From positions 15,262,015-15,326,014 of the forward strand of contig OZ026597.1 in assembly GCA_964020085.1 (NCBI GenBank): a stretch of 64,000 nucleotides of DNA, read 5' to 3'. This stretch comes from Micromussa lordhowensis. Lineage: Eukaryota > Cnidaria > Anthozoa > Scleractinia > Lobophylliidae. Numbering within the stretch: position 1 is the stretch's first letter; each line of letters starts with the position of its first letter. This document shows positions 35,085-48,000 of the stretch, in pieces. The notes under the pieces are model-generated. The model did no database searches. It saw nothing but the letters and a program-made list of their open reading frames with translations, and was not told where the DNA came from. The position numbers and the translations under genes were made by a program.

Positions 35085-36750
35085 GATAAACAAATCGATT
35101 TTGTTATCACTAGTATGATTACAGACCGAATTGGACTCCACTCAGTCCTATTACCATTACTTATCATCTGAAGTTCTTGTAGCAGCACCAGGAGACTAGA
35201 GAAAGAGTCCTCAAGTTTCTCACCCGTACAAAAATGTAACATACATTGTACATATACGTGTATGTCGTAAAGTGTCTGACGTGGCCTGCTCAAGGAGATA
35301 GTTGAGGAATGGACTGCTGGCAGCCGGTCGTTCCCTCTTAAGCCTGGTTCTCATATCCCGCAGGCCTACCTGCGACGTAGTCGCCGGTTACAACTGACAA
35401 CGTTCGGCCATCTGTTCCAGTGGGTCCCCGGCGCATCTGCGATCATTGGATCGCCGACGTACTCAAACTGGCGCGAAATGCTTCATGCGTCACTTTGAAA
35501 ATAAGGAATTGTGGGAAAAATGGAATTGTTACGCCATATTTTGCGTCAGATGATGTTCACATAGAATATTTTCATCGCCGACAACCGCCGGCTTGCCTGC
35601 GAAGTTGAACTCACCTCGACCGGCGGTCAATGCCTGGGACAGATTATGTGTCGGCGATAAATGTTCACATATGCCGCAGCGTTGTCCCAGGCCGTGCCGG
35701 CGGCCATGTCCCAGGTATGTCGGCGGCATATGAGAACCAGGCTTTAGGGTTAAAAAAGTGTGTATCCGTGGCCACGAACGTAAAGGGGCGGTACGGGAAG
35801 CTTCTAACCTCATACTCCCTGCCTGATTTGAGAGAACAACCGACTGCCAGCAGTGAGCAACACGAATGGCGTACTCAGTACAAATGGAACAAACAGGCGA
35901 GAGCGGGAAGATTTGAAGGGTTGTTTTCATTTTTTCAAACCTGAATTTCGTGTTCATTAATACAACCTGTTGCACGTCAATTTCTCAGAGTGCGAGGTGA
36001 ACGCGCAAAACGAAAGAGTGGACAAAACTTGTTTTGCACGCGCTCTCTTTCTCTTGTTCAACACTGAACTCATTTCGCCTTCAATCTGCCATCGTGATCA
36101 TTGAACAGGTACTACTTGGCAAAGGAAGTAATGCTCACGAGTTTCCAAGCATCCTTTTTTTATTTATTTCTTTCGATACTTTGATGATGATTTGCGTAGA
36201 ACAACATTTCCAACATGTACAATTACCTCCCGTTGTGTGTTCTTACAAATTTATCCTCAACCCATTAACGGAATGTTTGCTCTTTCCTTCAGGCTTTTAA
36301 GGAAGCAGAGACTCCGGACACAGAAGGTAATTAGCTAAACGCTGTGGATGATGTTTCCCTTTAAGATTATATATTTACATGAATGTTACAAACACATTTA
36401 CGGCTTATTTTTGAGGAAAATACATCGGTGAGGTTATTGACAGAATAAAAGAGTTCCTGTGCAAATCGTTTAACACACTATTGTATCGCTTGTTTTCAAC
36501 ACAAGTGTTTTGCGTCTCATTTCCTATAACTTGTTCGTTAATCTGAATGATTTAAGCTTACAGGTTGATCGGTATGGTGTTGTTCTTGTGTACAACAGGA
36601 GAGCATTTTTTCATCGATGACGACCTCAAGACTTATTCACAGTTGAAGATGGACTCTACAGGCAGGGCAATACTCACCATGTTAAGACACTGTGGACGAC
36701 TCAGGGAAGTACGAGGCAAAAAACTTTTGAGATATGTACTGAAACTGTAA
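30965..36750 (+). CDS. SKA1: SKA1, spindle and kinetochore-associated protein 1
   Basis: Subunit of the Ska complex (with SKA2 and SKA3), which couples outer kinetochores to microtubules in mitosis. Seven coding exons fit in phase: 30965-31049, 32140-32264, 32941-33038, 33795-33938, 34551-34686, 36293-36326 and 36599-36750; together 257 residues, against about 255 in human. The first part is helical (DRELLEIETALDAFEEHVEK), as expected for the coiled-coil that binds SKA2 and SKA3. The second part, from LAYLTVEEFDEIPKY through KYKILRLP to TMLRHCGRLREVRG and RYVLKL, is the winged-helix microtubule-binding domain and follows the human order closely. A basic, weakly conserved linker (SKKTRRAKEA) joins them. 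All borders are GT-AG. The start lies in AAAATGGCG. Introns 3 and 5 hold foldback repeats. Identification is by family pattern; I see no frame break. Confidence 0.93.
33178..33329. repeat. Foldback repeat in SKA1 intron 3
   Basis: Arms GGTCCGTATTGGGAAAAACT then GTGCCCGAGGTCTTGAG, and CTCAAGACCAAGGGCAC then AGTTTTTCCAAATACGGACC, with TGTTATTTG/CAAATAACA further out. The centre is GC-rich. Confidence 0.75.
34790..35155. repeat. Repeat with terminal hairpin in SKA1 intron 5
   Basis: 35038-35155 forms a hairpin: TCCAATTCGGTCTGTAATCA is mirrored by TGATTACAGACCGAATTGGA, with GTAATA/TATTAC outside and GTGATAA/TTATCAC inside. The preceding 250 bp contain tandem-like CCAATCA(C/A)ATTCAAA segments and probably belong to the same element. 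Confidence 0.65.
35312..35857. mobile_element. Nested foldbacks: about 405-bp MITE inside a second inverted pair
   Basis: Inner element 35339-35747 is bounded by TAAGCCTGGTTCTCATAT and its complement ATATGAGAACCAGGCTTTA; inside it is GC-rich with GCCGGCGG-type strings. Outer arms GACTGCTGGCAGCCGGTCGT (35312) and the complement-related ACGACTGCCAGCAG-like string near 35840-35857 enclose it. Everything lies in SKA1 intron 5. Confidence 0.65.
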
Positions 36751-36853
36751 AGTACAATCTTTATCTGCTTTGTGCCTGGATAGCTGTTGATATTTTTGTT
36801 TGAATTTTGATCTCCGATCGGTCATTCAGTTGATAGGTGCGCTTTGCAGTAAA

Positions 36854-36859
36854 AATAAA
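36854..36859 (+). terminator. SKA1: Likely SKA1 poly(A) signal AATAAA
   Basis: First AATAAA after the SKA1 stop, 104 bases downstream. Confidence 0.5.
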
Positions 36860-38449
36860 CGCAATAATTTTCTGTAAACCGCTACCTACACTGCACATGC
36901 AGCTCTGGTAAAGTTTGGGGTAAAGTCGCTATACATTTAATTTTTTTCCGCGATGCCACTCAAGTAAAATATTCCTAGTTATACGAAAAACATACATCAA
37001 ACACTGCATTTGGGTGATTAAATTAAAGATTGGTCAATTGATAGGCACAATGCTTTAGCTAGAACCACCTTGTAAAAGAAAAATAAACAATATCATATTT
37101 TTTGTATCCACGTGCTACTCTGTTTGGTGACACATTTTGGGGTCACAGACGTAAACGCTTGATCATTTTGTACAACATACTAAACAGTACCACATGAAAG
37201 TGCTGTCGAATAGCTTTAATTCAAGTGGTCTGACATACTGGGATTTCATCCACTTAAAAGTATTGTTCAATAACTTTCATTTTCTAGTAGTGCTCACACA
37301 CTCCGACTGGGCTTGATCCACAGACTTGAACGTCAGCTGCGCCTTGCACAGCATAATGGACCGTACCACGTAGAATTACTGCTCAATAGCTTTCATTTGA
37401 ATGGTCACACTCAAAGGCTAGGACCACCTTGTGAAACATAGTAGCCAAAACTATGAAAGACGGCTCATTCGGGCAGTGTTAGTTTACATTCCATTAACAC
37501 GCTTATTACATAGAGCCATAAACATGTAGAGATAAATCTGAGAATTTATCTTTTTGTCAAGGGGAATTCCTGTTGCTAACCCTAAGAAGCTTCCTAGGAA
37601 CCAAAACTAAAGACGCTCAATGAAGTGTTATATTAGTAGGGGAACCGAAGGTACACATGGTAAAGTACAGGCAATGCCTTATATCTTTGTCGCCTGCCTC
37701 AGTTAACGCAATGCAAAGCAAAGCAGAGAAGCTGTTCACAGATGTACAGTACAAGTATAAAATTTCCTTTTATTTTCCCTTCGTTTACAATGCTTGTCTT
37801 ATTCGTGCCTACCAATTTTTTTACAAATTCTCTTTTTATCCTAAAGCTGTGTAGATGTTGCACATTAACATTTCAAAAGCACAGATAAAAAAACAAGGTA
37901 GTATAAAAGCTACTCAATTTAAGTAAGGAAGTGCAGGATAACTTCTCAGAATGAGACTTGATTAAAAAGGTGCAAAAACAGTTAAAATTGTACCCAGTTC
38001 TTCGCACAAGTAAGAAGTCTTCGCTTCAAGTGTGAAGATCAAGGCATGAGATCTAAGCTATATCCTGATTCCTGGGTGCTTCTGGCATCTTTTTGGTAGA
38101 CCAGAAAGAAATTCAAAATCAGCAGTCATTGCGAATCAACCTATAGACTCGCCATTCTTTGGAATCCGAATGCGCTTCAGTTTCGATTCTTTTTTAAACT
38201 TTCCAGTAGCTCTGGCTGTTCCTAACGCAAACGATAACTGGCTGTTCTGGACGCAAACGATGCTACCGTTGATATACCAGCGCTATAACGTGAAATCCTC
38301 CGTATTCTTTTCAGGAATTAAATTGTGAATTAATTTAACTATGATGTCGCCTACAAGATAATGACATATCCTACCAAGTTTATGTTGATAGATAAAAGTT
38401 GTCACGTATTTCATTTCTAGCTAGTCTTGCATTACTACAATGTATATTT
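36860..38449. other. No gene recognised
   Basis: AT-rich, several short imperfect direct repeats around 37190-37440 (AATAGCTTT(A/C)ATT, CACATGAAAG-type pieces). No frame above 65 codons. Confidence 0.45.
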
Positions 38450-41400
38450 TGATTTAGAATTGATATAAAACATCTGCTCTATTCGCCATAAAATTTGTTT
38501 CAATAAAAGATCTGTGTGTGATAGATTCAGTGAAGGTGCTATTTTGTCATCTGTGCTCGTACTAGTCTTTTGTCTGTGACATGTTCGTCTTTCTTAGCGT
38601 CGTAAAACATTAGATGCTATAATATTGTCAGTTAAATTTGCTAGATAATTGTCCCTCTTCTCTTCAATTTCTTGCTTCATTTTACGTTATGCTTAATGTA
38701 ATTTGTCTTCATTTTTTTTTTAAAGTGTCGTGTTAGTTCTTTAATGTTTTTAAAATTGTTTAGTGGTTAGGATAAGTTTCAACTGTCACCGACATAAATC
38801 ACTTTTATAGGCAAATGTTAGTTTTACACGTTCTTCGAATTTGCTGTTATATTTATTACTTGTTACAGGAGTGGTGAGAGCTCACAAAAGTATTGCGTTT
38901 TTCTTTCATTTCTACTGTATTTTCCCTGAAAATGCTCATTTTTTTCTCCATCCAATCAAAGAACATTTCTTGTCTTCCTGTTGTCAGTAAGGTTCAGTTA
39001 AACATTTAACGATATAAACGTGTGTGTACTCTATCTAATTTTAAGTTCACAATAAAGTGTACGTTTATGGCAAGAATGAAAACAGTTAAAAGTGGTTGTT
39101 GTTGTTGTTGTTGTTTGTTACATGTGAGCTAGTTATTAAGTATTATCTTACTGGTGTCAACTTGTAAATTGGTTTACATGTACTACTCTTTGGTGATTAA
39201 TGGTTAGGCTTGTTATTTGATTTATTGTTTTTGTTTTATGTTAGCTTCTCCAGATTTTCCACTAAGTTTGGTAAAGTTAGCATTTTATCTATTGGTTAGC
39301 CTTATCAAGTCATAATTCTTGACAAGTGTTTGTTGCCTTGAGTAAACTTCTCCTTTCCCTGTTGTTACCATGGTTAACATTGTTTGTTTGTTATCTGTTA
39401 GTCTCGTGCTTACTCAGTTACTTAGTTTCATTTCGTCAATATTCCTATTTATTTTTATTACTTTAACCTTATTTTCTAGCAACGTTCATGCTTCTATTTC
39501 TTAACCTTACAATTTTCGTCTATACTTGTTTATTTTCGTGATTATAGTTCATGATAGAACTGGAACGAGCTTTATTATTTCTGTTAGCAAAGTTAACATT
39601 TTTCGTTAGTTGTTAATCGTCATTCATGTCTACTGAGTTACGTTACGTTATTCTGGTGTAGCCGCGGTTCAGATCCGTTGTTTCTCGATTAGTTGTGCTT
39701 GCCTAGTTACTTTTTATTACTTTGCTTTTGGTCATATTGTCATGGAAAGTAAGCTTCAACGTTTTCATGTAATTAGGTTAAAAATCCGGCCTCTAAATTG
39801 TTGTGCTTGTTTTTTTTTCACTCGTGAATTGCAATATCAAGTTAGGAGTTGTAGTAGGTAGTCAGACCATTCATTTTGTGGATCATTACAGGCAATTTTG
39901 ACACTTCTTCTAACATAGTTAACACAGTATTATTTGGAACATGTCCTTGTTTAGTTATACTTTAGGATCGCATAGGTATGACCAGTGACTTGATAATAAC
40001 TACATGTATGCTTTTACTTGCTTGGTGTTCTAAGTAGATGCGTTATGAACTGTTGAAATGTTGGTTCAGTTTTTGTTAGCTGCAGTGTGGTTTACTTGTG
40101 CTTGTTCCTTGTTTGTTTGTTTACGTTTTGATACTTCTTTGTTTCAGTCATTGTTTCAAGCGCCGTTTAGTCGGCGTCAATTTCTGTCCTAGCATAACAT
40201 TTGGTTATTCAGAGTTTTTTTTGGAAAACAAAACCCTTTATCATTAGTATCGTTTGCCTGTGTTAAGACATTAACCGTTTTAAAATTCCTAAGTCGTTGT
40301 GTTGTTGTCTTTACAAATGTTAGGGTCTGTTCTGCCCTTATGTGTTTAATATTAAAGAAAACCTATTGAAGTGCTTTGTTAAATCAGTGTTTTTTTTTTA
40401 TTTTTAATATTTTAAATGCGTTAGAACATTTGGTGCTAAGGCAATTGTTGTATTTTGTCACACTGTTGATTAAAGACAGTTCTGTTATTGTTATTTCACA
40501 TTTCTTTCCCTGTCTCTGTGCTGATAAGGCAATTTGGGGCCTTAGTGATTGCTTGTTCAGTTTAATTTATACTGAGATTAATATAGAAGTATTTAAGCAG
40601 TTACATTGTTAAGGCCTTTTTATTTATTTCTTATGTCTTATGCGTTTTAGTCATTACAATACTAGGTTAATAACTATCCTTGTGGTTGATTTGAAGATTA
40701 CGTTAGAACTATTGACAAAATATAAGTAATTCGTTAGATTTGTTATTATAATTAGACAGTTTGTATTATCTCATTAATTTGCTGAGTTTTAACTTTGTGA
40801 GTGCCGTGTTTATGATGCCAATTAACATTTTACAACTTTACAAAAACGAAATATTTAAGTCTTAGTTCACATTTCGTTTATTTATTATTAATATTATTAT
40901 CTTTGTTATCAGAAAAGTGTGATTTACGTTATTTTAGGCGTTAGAGGGTTACACATACACAGTTGTAGTATTTACTTTTGACTAAATTAAGAGTCTAATT
41001 AATATCATTAAAAGCGTTAAGTTTTCACCATTGATGATTTAATCGCGTTCTTCTACGTGTTAATGTCAAAAGTTTAATTTTTTGGAGCATGTGTTTAATG
41101 GTTAGTAACAGTTAGCTTCCATCATTCTTCGATTTCTACATCCTGAAGTTAAATTAGTTAATTTTAGGTAATTTGAGATTAGTAAGACATAAGATAAAAT
41201 GATTCCTTGTAGTCACGTTGTGGTTGTCGATGATATGGATGTCAGTCAGCATAAGTTAAACAGTTAACAGATTTGTCTCGTGTTTAAATTCTACATTCGA
41301 GAATTACACAAGCCAATTGGTATTGTCAAGTTAGTTATTTTGTTAATTATATATTTTCTTGTAGTTTTTTTCTCGTTTTGTCGGTCATTCTGATTTACTT
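38450..41400. other. T-rich, A-poor strand-asymmetric block
   Basis: On the plus strand T greatly exceeds A. Hand counts: row 39361-39420 has 29 T and 10 A; row 40081-40140 has 34 T and 5 A. GTTAG, GTTAA and TTAGTT strings are very frequent. There is no frame above 78 codons. A (GTT)n run lies at 39095-39115. The asymmetry fades after about 41.4 kb. It lies between the convergent SKA1 and ANO8 genes. Confidence 0.7.
39095..39115. repeat. GTT trinucleotide microsatellite
   Basis: Seven uninterrupted GTT units within the T-rich block. Confidence 0.95.
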
Positions 41401-42053
41401 TGATTTTAAAATTAAACTAAATTTGAAGTAATTACAAATGGCTATTAAAATGTTCCACCCCTTTTCCCTTTTGTCGCTAATTTTCAGAAATAAATGTTTT
41501 TTTAGTTAATCGTCTTGTTAATATTTTGTTTTGTTATCAGTCGTCAGAGAAAAAACAAAACAGGCGTCTAGAAACTTGACCTTAAAAATCACTGCTGTTC
41601 GGTTCAAGGTAATGGACTTGAAGAGGTTTACACTTGAGGTCCAGTGTTTGATGTTTGTCCAGTGTCCTTGTTATACTGGCGTGTGTGCTTTGGCTTGTGG
41701 GTCCTTAGGAGACTTTGGTGTGCTAGGAGCACTCTACAACACAATATGTTAGAAATTAAATGTGTTTGGTAACTCATTATTACCGGGGGCGCATCACTGA
41801 GAGTGTTGATGTGTTCTGCATTTGTAAAGCAAACGTTTTTACAAGTAAAGCTATTTTTAGTGACTCGTTTCCAAACGTTGATGTCACTCGGAACGTGTTT
41901 CATAACTAGAAATGAAGTGTAACGCAAAATGTGAAGCCTGAGGGATACCTTCAGTGCTAAGAAGATGTTTGAATTGTTTTTGCATAAAGAAAAATCAATA
42001 CTTAAGGGGAGCTAGAAGAGAGAGCATAATGGCGTGTGTGATTCACATGAGAC

Positions 42054-42059
42054 TTTATT
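42054..42059 (-). terminator. ANO8: ANO8 poly(A) signal AATAAA
   Basis: On the minus strand AATAAA starts 27 bases after the ANO8 stop codon and is followed by TGTG-containing sequence, so the 3' UTR is probably under 60 bases. Confidence 0.65.
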
Positions 42060-42085
42060 CTTCTATGTGTAGATAGGGAGGAATT

Positions 42086-45000
42086 CTAGAGCTTTTCTTT
42101 TACCTTGAGAGCTTCACGCCGCTGGAACTCCATCTTGGCTATTTCATTCTCCACCCATTCTGGAATGTCAGGGATGGCGTAGGCTACCGCAAACTTGATT
42201 CCAAGAACGAGATGCTAAAAAATATATAATTTTTTTTTGGTGTCTTTGTTTAAAGATTGCTAGTTTATATCAATGAATAATGCTGTCGTTTGACTGCTAC
42301 GTATAATTGTTTTCAATGATCTGTATCTTGCTATGGACGAGTAAGCGATTTTTAAACGAACCTTACGAAAATTAACTGATTTCTAAAGGACTTGCAGTTG
42401 TATGATTTACGTGTCAGTGTACATGCACTTAGAATGACATGCCACTTAAACAGAGGAAATAAATAGTTTGAATTAACGTAGTGACTGTCCCCATCTCGCG
42501 GGAGGTTACTAGAAAGCGCTCTAAACCACTCGGTCACACTAACATCAGCTCAAATGGCTCACAGTTTGACCGCATTTCAAGCTACAGTCTAGAGCGAGAG
42601 CGAGAGAACTGGGGAAAAGGCGCAAGACGTCTTAGAAAGAAAACTGACCTCAAGCACAACAATGAGAATGATCCTGTCGGTGACTGTCATGTTAGGGAAC
42701 ATCCGCTGGACAGAACCGCCCATGCCGAGTAATGCCAGGTTAACCATCACTGCGACCACACCCATGACTTCCATTGCGTCCTAAGATAGAAACAGAATGG
42801 GATTCGATCAACCTACCTACAGTGTATATTTTACAGACTGACTGGAACATACTGCTGGGGAAATCTTTATTCCTAATACACTGGGAGCCCTAGTTAACTC
42901 ATTCTCTATCAGAGGAAAACTCTGGAGTCAATTTACATGGATAGGCCAATTTTGAAATTCGAGTACGTAATTATTCAAATGAAAGCTACTGAGCCGTCTT
43001 TTCATGTGCTATCTTCTGTTTTGTTTGTAACAATTTCTCAAAATGAATTTTGAGACTTGTCTTCTAAACTTGTCAAGCCAGTATTGAGTAACGTGATGAT
43101 GGAGCGATTTTCTAATGACAGTCGTAATTACATTTGACAAATCAGGAAAGCGCAATTCGAATAATCTATCAGAACTCGAGTAAGTAAGTAAGTTTATTAA
43201 CGTGACCAAACACTTAGCTAACCAGCTACTTTACAGGAATAGTCACAAAATAAAATAGTAATAAAAATTATTAAAAGATTATTAAATATTGTAGTATAAA
43301 ATATATAAAATGTTTTAAAATATATCAGCATGTCATTACGACATGTAGCGGCCAGCCAAATCCGTATCTGATATCTGTTTCTTGAACAGTTTGTAAGAGT
43401 CCGCTTTTCTATATTCGTTCGGTAATTTATTCCACAGGTTGGCTCCTTCGTATTTGAGTGATTTAAGTCCGTACTTAGTAGTATTTACTTTTGGTAATGT
43501 CAAGATTTTGTCTCCTCGAAGATTATAATTACTTTCCCTTAGTTCCACTAGGTCGCGTAGTGATTCTGACACACCCTGCCTGTTAACTACTTTGTATACA
43601 GTAGTCAGTATCTTTGCCAATCTCTGATTTAACAACGTTTGGTAGCCAGATTGTTTAAGTAGCATTTCATACGACGAGCTATAATCTCTATAAACAAATC
43701 TCAGTGCTCTTTCATTGAGTTTTTCTAACTTAGTGGTTGCGCCCTTGCTGCAGAGAAAAATAAGCAATCGGCGAAAAAGTGATTATAGGTTTCCTTTTTG
43801 CTTATGGTTGGTCATTGATAACAAGTTTAACCGGTTCGCCAAAGTTACCTGCCAGGTACCGATATTTTCCACCCTCTCTCCAAATGGCCGCCTAAGGTTG
43901 GTACATAGTTTGAACGCATCACTCCTGATCTCGATAACGTTGTTAAGCAGAGCGCACAGTGCGGCCAGGGGGAAGGCGGAGGAGAACAGAACCACGTAAC
44001 CGAACTGTATGAACATCTCCAGGTAGTCCTCAAAAGTATCCTGCGGCAAACAAGGTGGAAAATGAGAGGCTGGTTAGTCCCAATGTATTGCGCGATGTGG
44101 GAGGCGCAGTGGCCTGGCGGTCAGCGCGCTGGACTCGGGATCCAGCGGTCTGGGTTGGAACCCTGACTGGGGTAATTGCGTTGTGTTCCTGGGGAAGACA
44201 GTTTGCTCTCACAGTGCCTCTCTCTACCTAAGTGCATACATGGGTACCGGCGAATTTCATGCTGGGGGTAACCCTAAGATGGACTTGCACCCCATCCAGG
44301 GTGGAGTATAAATACTCCTGGTCGCTTCATGTCATAGAAACTGAGATAAGCGCCGGCCGTATTGACCACTTGGCCCGACGCTGTCTTTACCTTTCCTTTA
44401 TTGCGCGCGCTTTGGTGTGCGTGCATTTGCTCGCAGTGCAAGCAAAAAACGACTCACTAACGAAATAGGGGGCTTACAAATGTCGAACGGTGCGAGAACC
44501 ATACTGTTGTTACCTCGTATTCTGCCATGGTGGCTTCGATTTCAGCCTGATTCATCAGCGGCGAATCTAGTTCTTTGGGTTTATCTGATTTCTGGTCGCC
44601 AGTCGCTTTGTTTTTTCCTTCTTTCTCGTCCAGCTCCTTCTTCGCTTTGGCGTCTTGCTTCTTCAGTTTCCATTCCTTCACTTTCTGCTTGACAAATGGA
44701 ACCAAAGCTTCTTTGACGTTTCCAACAACTTGTTTGGTGATGAGCAGCGCGGCAAGTTGCTAGAAATGGAAAAATAATTGAAGTTAACGTCGATTCAAGG
44801 CTTCAATACCAAGAAACACCAGTCCCAGAACAATCTCAAGTGCAGTGGAACCCCGAATTATGGTCACCTCGTTACTGCGGCCATTCTTTTTTTCCCTGCG
44901 AAACGCTCATACATTTTCTTTTAAGAAAACCCCGTTAATGCGGCCAACGGTCACATTCTGAAATCCCAACCCGTATAATCTTTATAATTTTAACCTGTTT

Positions 45001-48000
45001 ATACGGCCACTCAAACCAGTTTTGTTCAGCGTTCTAGTGTTGATATTGTATGTCCTGATTGAAGTTTGGACCAGTCAGGAAATTTGACCCTGCTCCGTTA
45101 ATATGGAGCACTTCACGGCATTCGTGATGATATATTTCACTTAAGGTGGCTCAATACTGTTATCCAATCAATTTTTAATAAACGCCTTGCAAAATTTTAT
45201 ATGATTTACCATAAGAAAACCTCGATTTTCTTTTCTGGGAATCACAATAAGGTTTCTAAATGATATTATTACGAAAATGTCTTCTTGTAGTTGCATTAGG
45301 CTCAGCTCCTTTTTTTCGGATGATTGAAGATGTCGAGTATCAGTTCAGCACCGAACAGTCGATAAAGCAAAAGACTGAAAGTACAGTGTTATAAGTTGTA
45401 ACTCACCGTTTTGAGCCTGTCCATGTCCCGGATGAAGAAGGCGATGTAGAAGAGCGCCAGGAAGGCGTTAAAGAACTGGAACTGAAAATTAATTGTTGAT
45501 AAATTGGAATGAGGAATATACTGCCACCTTGGGCTTCTTTTGCAAGCATTACGATCTATTATTTTACGATAACTGCAGAAATTCTCGCGCGCTCATTGGC
45601 TAATTTTTATCGTCAATATGCGGGCAGACACATGAATTTCAGTGAAATTCGTGCGACGCGTCAGCGAGCGAGAGCGGGCAATTCGACCATTTGTTATCGT
45701 AAAAGACAAATTGATGTCAGTTTTTAATGAGTCTGTCCTGTTATTGACAATGAATTTCGTCATCACATTGTCAAAGTAGTCTGCGGATCCACTCGGCTAT
45801 CGCCTCGGCTACTTTGACAATGTGATGACTAAATTTATGATAAATAACAGGACAGACGCATGAAAAACTGACGTCAGTTTGTTAAATACCACATGAGACG
45901 ACAGATATGCACCAAATTTGTTCTTGTCTGTCAAAGGTATTAATGTTGTGAGTCATAAAAGAGAGCAACTTACCGAGACAAGTTTGATGATCAAATGGTT
46001 CTCATATGTCTCCTGCAGACGATAGTTTTCTGTTATTGAACAAGATAGAAATGAGGAAGTTGGCTTCTAAAGGATGCTGTACACTCGATTACCAGTCCTG
46101 AAGGAAACAGTTTTGTTTTCACGAGAATTTTGAGACTCGAATATAATTGACTGACTGATTGATTGACTGACGGACTGCATGACTGACTGATTGATTGATT
46201 GATTGATTGATGGCTATGGTCGTGAATAAACGGAACTCATTTTGACGCGAAAAGACATTTTGTTAAGTGTATTTTGCAATTAAAGGAGCGAAATTACTTT
46301 TAAATTGACGGAAACCACAACGTGATAGTTTTCTAACATGGCAAGACACCATGAAACGATTGAGACAGATTACGAACGGCACGAAAAAAAAAACTAACCA
46401 TCCGTGCCGTGCCTCCTTCAACTCACCTTTGTCGTTCAGATGGTAGGCCACTTTCTTATAATTGTCATCCAGCATTCCAATGCACACAGCTAAGGCGATT
46501 TTAGGAGCAAATTTGAGAGGCTTTGGAGGACTCTCCATGCTATCTACCCAGCGTTGAAACTCAAAACACAACAACATGCTGATTACGACGACACCCAGTG
46601 ACGTCAGGATGATTGGCAGTGACACACAGTAGCGGAAGATGTTTCTTTTCCAGGAGGGGTAGTGTGCTTCTATTTTCCCAGTTATTTCACTTTTATGATA
46701 ATCACCCTATGCGGAATGAAGTTATGAAAATTATTTCCCAGGACTATGTATGGGAGGATAACGACTCTAGTGTTCTTCAAGGGGTATTATAACTCTGGGA
46801 GGGCTGAGATTATAACTCGCCGATCGGGGTTAGATTAAAATTCGACCAAGGGGGTCAAACCATGCTTATAACTCGGAAAGAGAGATTTATCAAGGCGATG
46901 ATAACTCGGAGAGGGGAACTATATTATCGGCGACGGTTGATAACGGAGAAACGTAGAATTTTTTCTTCAAGAGTAATTTCAACTCCGAGATAAGAGTCTT
47001 AATTCGGGAAGAAAAGGGATAAATAATACTTGGAGAGAAATTGGATGAGTTATGACTCGGACAAGAGTTTCGGGACTTACAACTTTTCTACATGATACAT
47101 GACGGACAACACACCCTAAATAATGGTCTTGGGTCCTTCAATGCATCAGATGGCATGTCCATTGTACCCCACTTGTACGCAAGCTCGGCGCTCTTTCGTT
47201 TCCAGGCCTCCAGGAAGAGCGTGGCCCACACGATGTTGAAGATGTTGAAAAAGAATATACACCAATCACGCGTTACCTCACCTCTGTTGGACAGAACGAA
47301 GGTTATGATACCGAGGACCGCGGGCGCTATTAGCCACTTGGTGTACATACCGAGCCAGGCGAAATACATGGCGATCTTCACACCGAAATATTGACAAATG
47401 TCGTCTGTAAAATTGAAAAAGAAATACTTTATCATTGAGATCGAAAGTTGAATGTTGATATATGAGGGCTCCTGTGATAAAATGGCATTTGAATAGCTTA
47501 TCACATCATTTCCATTGACTCCTTTCGCTGTTATCTGACTCTTGAAATTGCATTCTGAGTTAAACCTGTTGCCCTTGTGCTGGTGTACACAAATACTGAT
47601 AAAACGCCTCAATTAGAGCTCTTTTTTACTCTCAATCATCCACACGGTAAAACACCTCGAGCAACAATGAAAGTAGAAAGGAAGGAAGGTTGATAAACGC
47701 TTGGAAAACTCACCTAGAGGCTGTTTCTTGAAGAATGCCGAGACCCAGGTCTTCCTCAGTTTAGCTAAATCGTCTGAATTGTGCAGAGGAAACATCTTTT
47801 CCACCACGCCGTCCGACAACAGCTTGGGGACTGAGAATCAAAGGAAAAGATGTACTGTTTATTGTTAATTTATTTCTTATCCTTCGATTCTTCTTAAGGA
47901 GAGACGGCAGATTGTGTGTAATTTTCGGGCCATCTTTCTGTTCATGGAAAATCTTATTTGTTAAACTATTTCTTACCAATCTGCTGTCCTTCCACAAACT

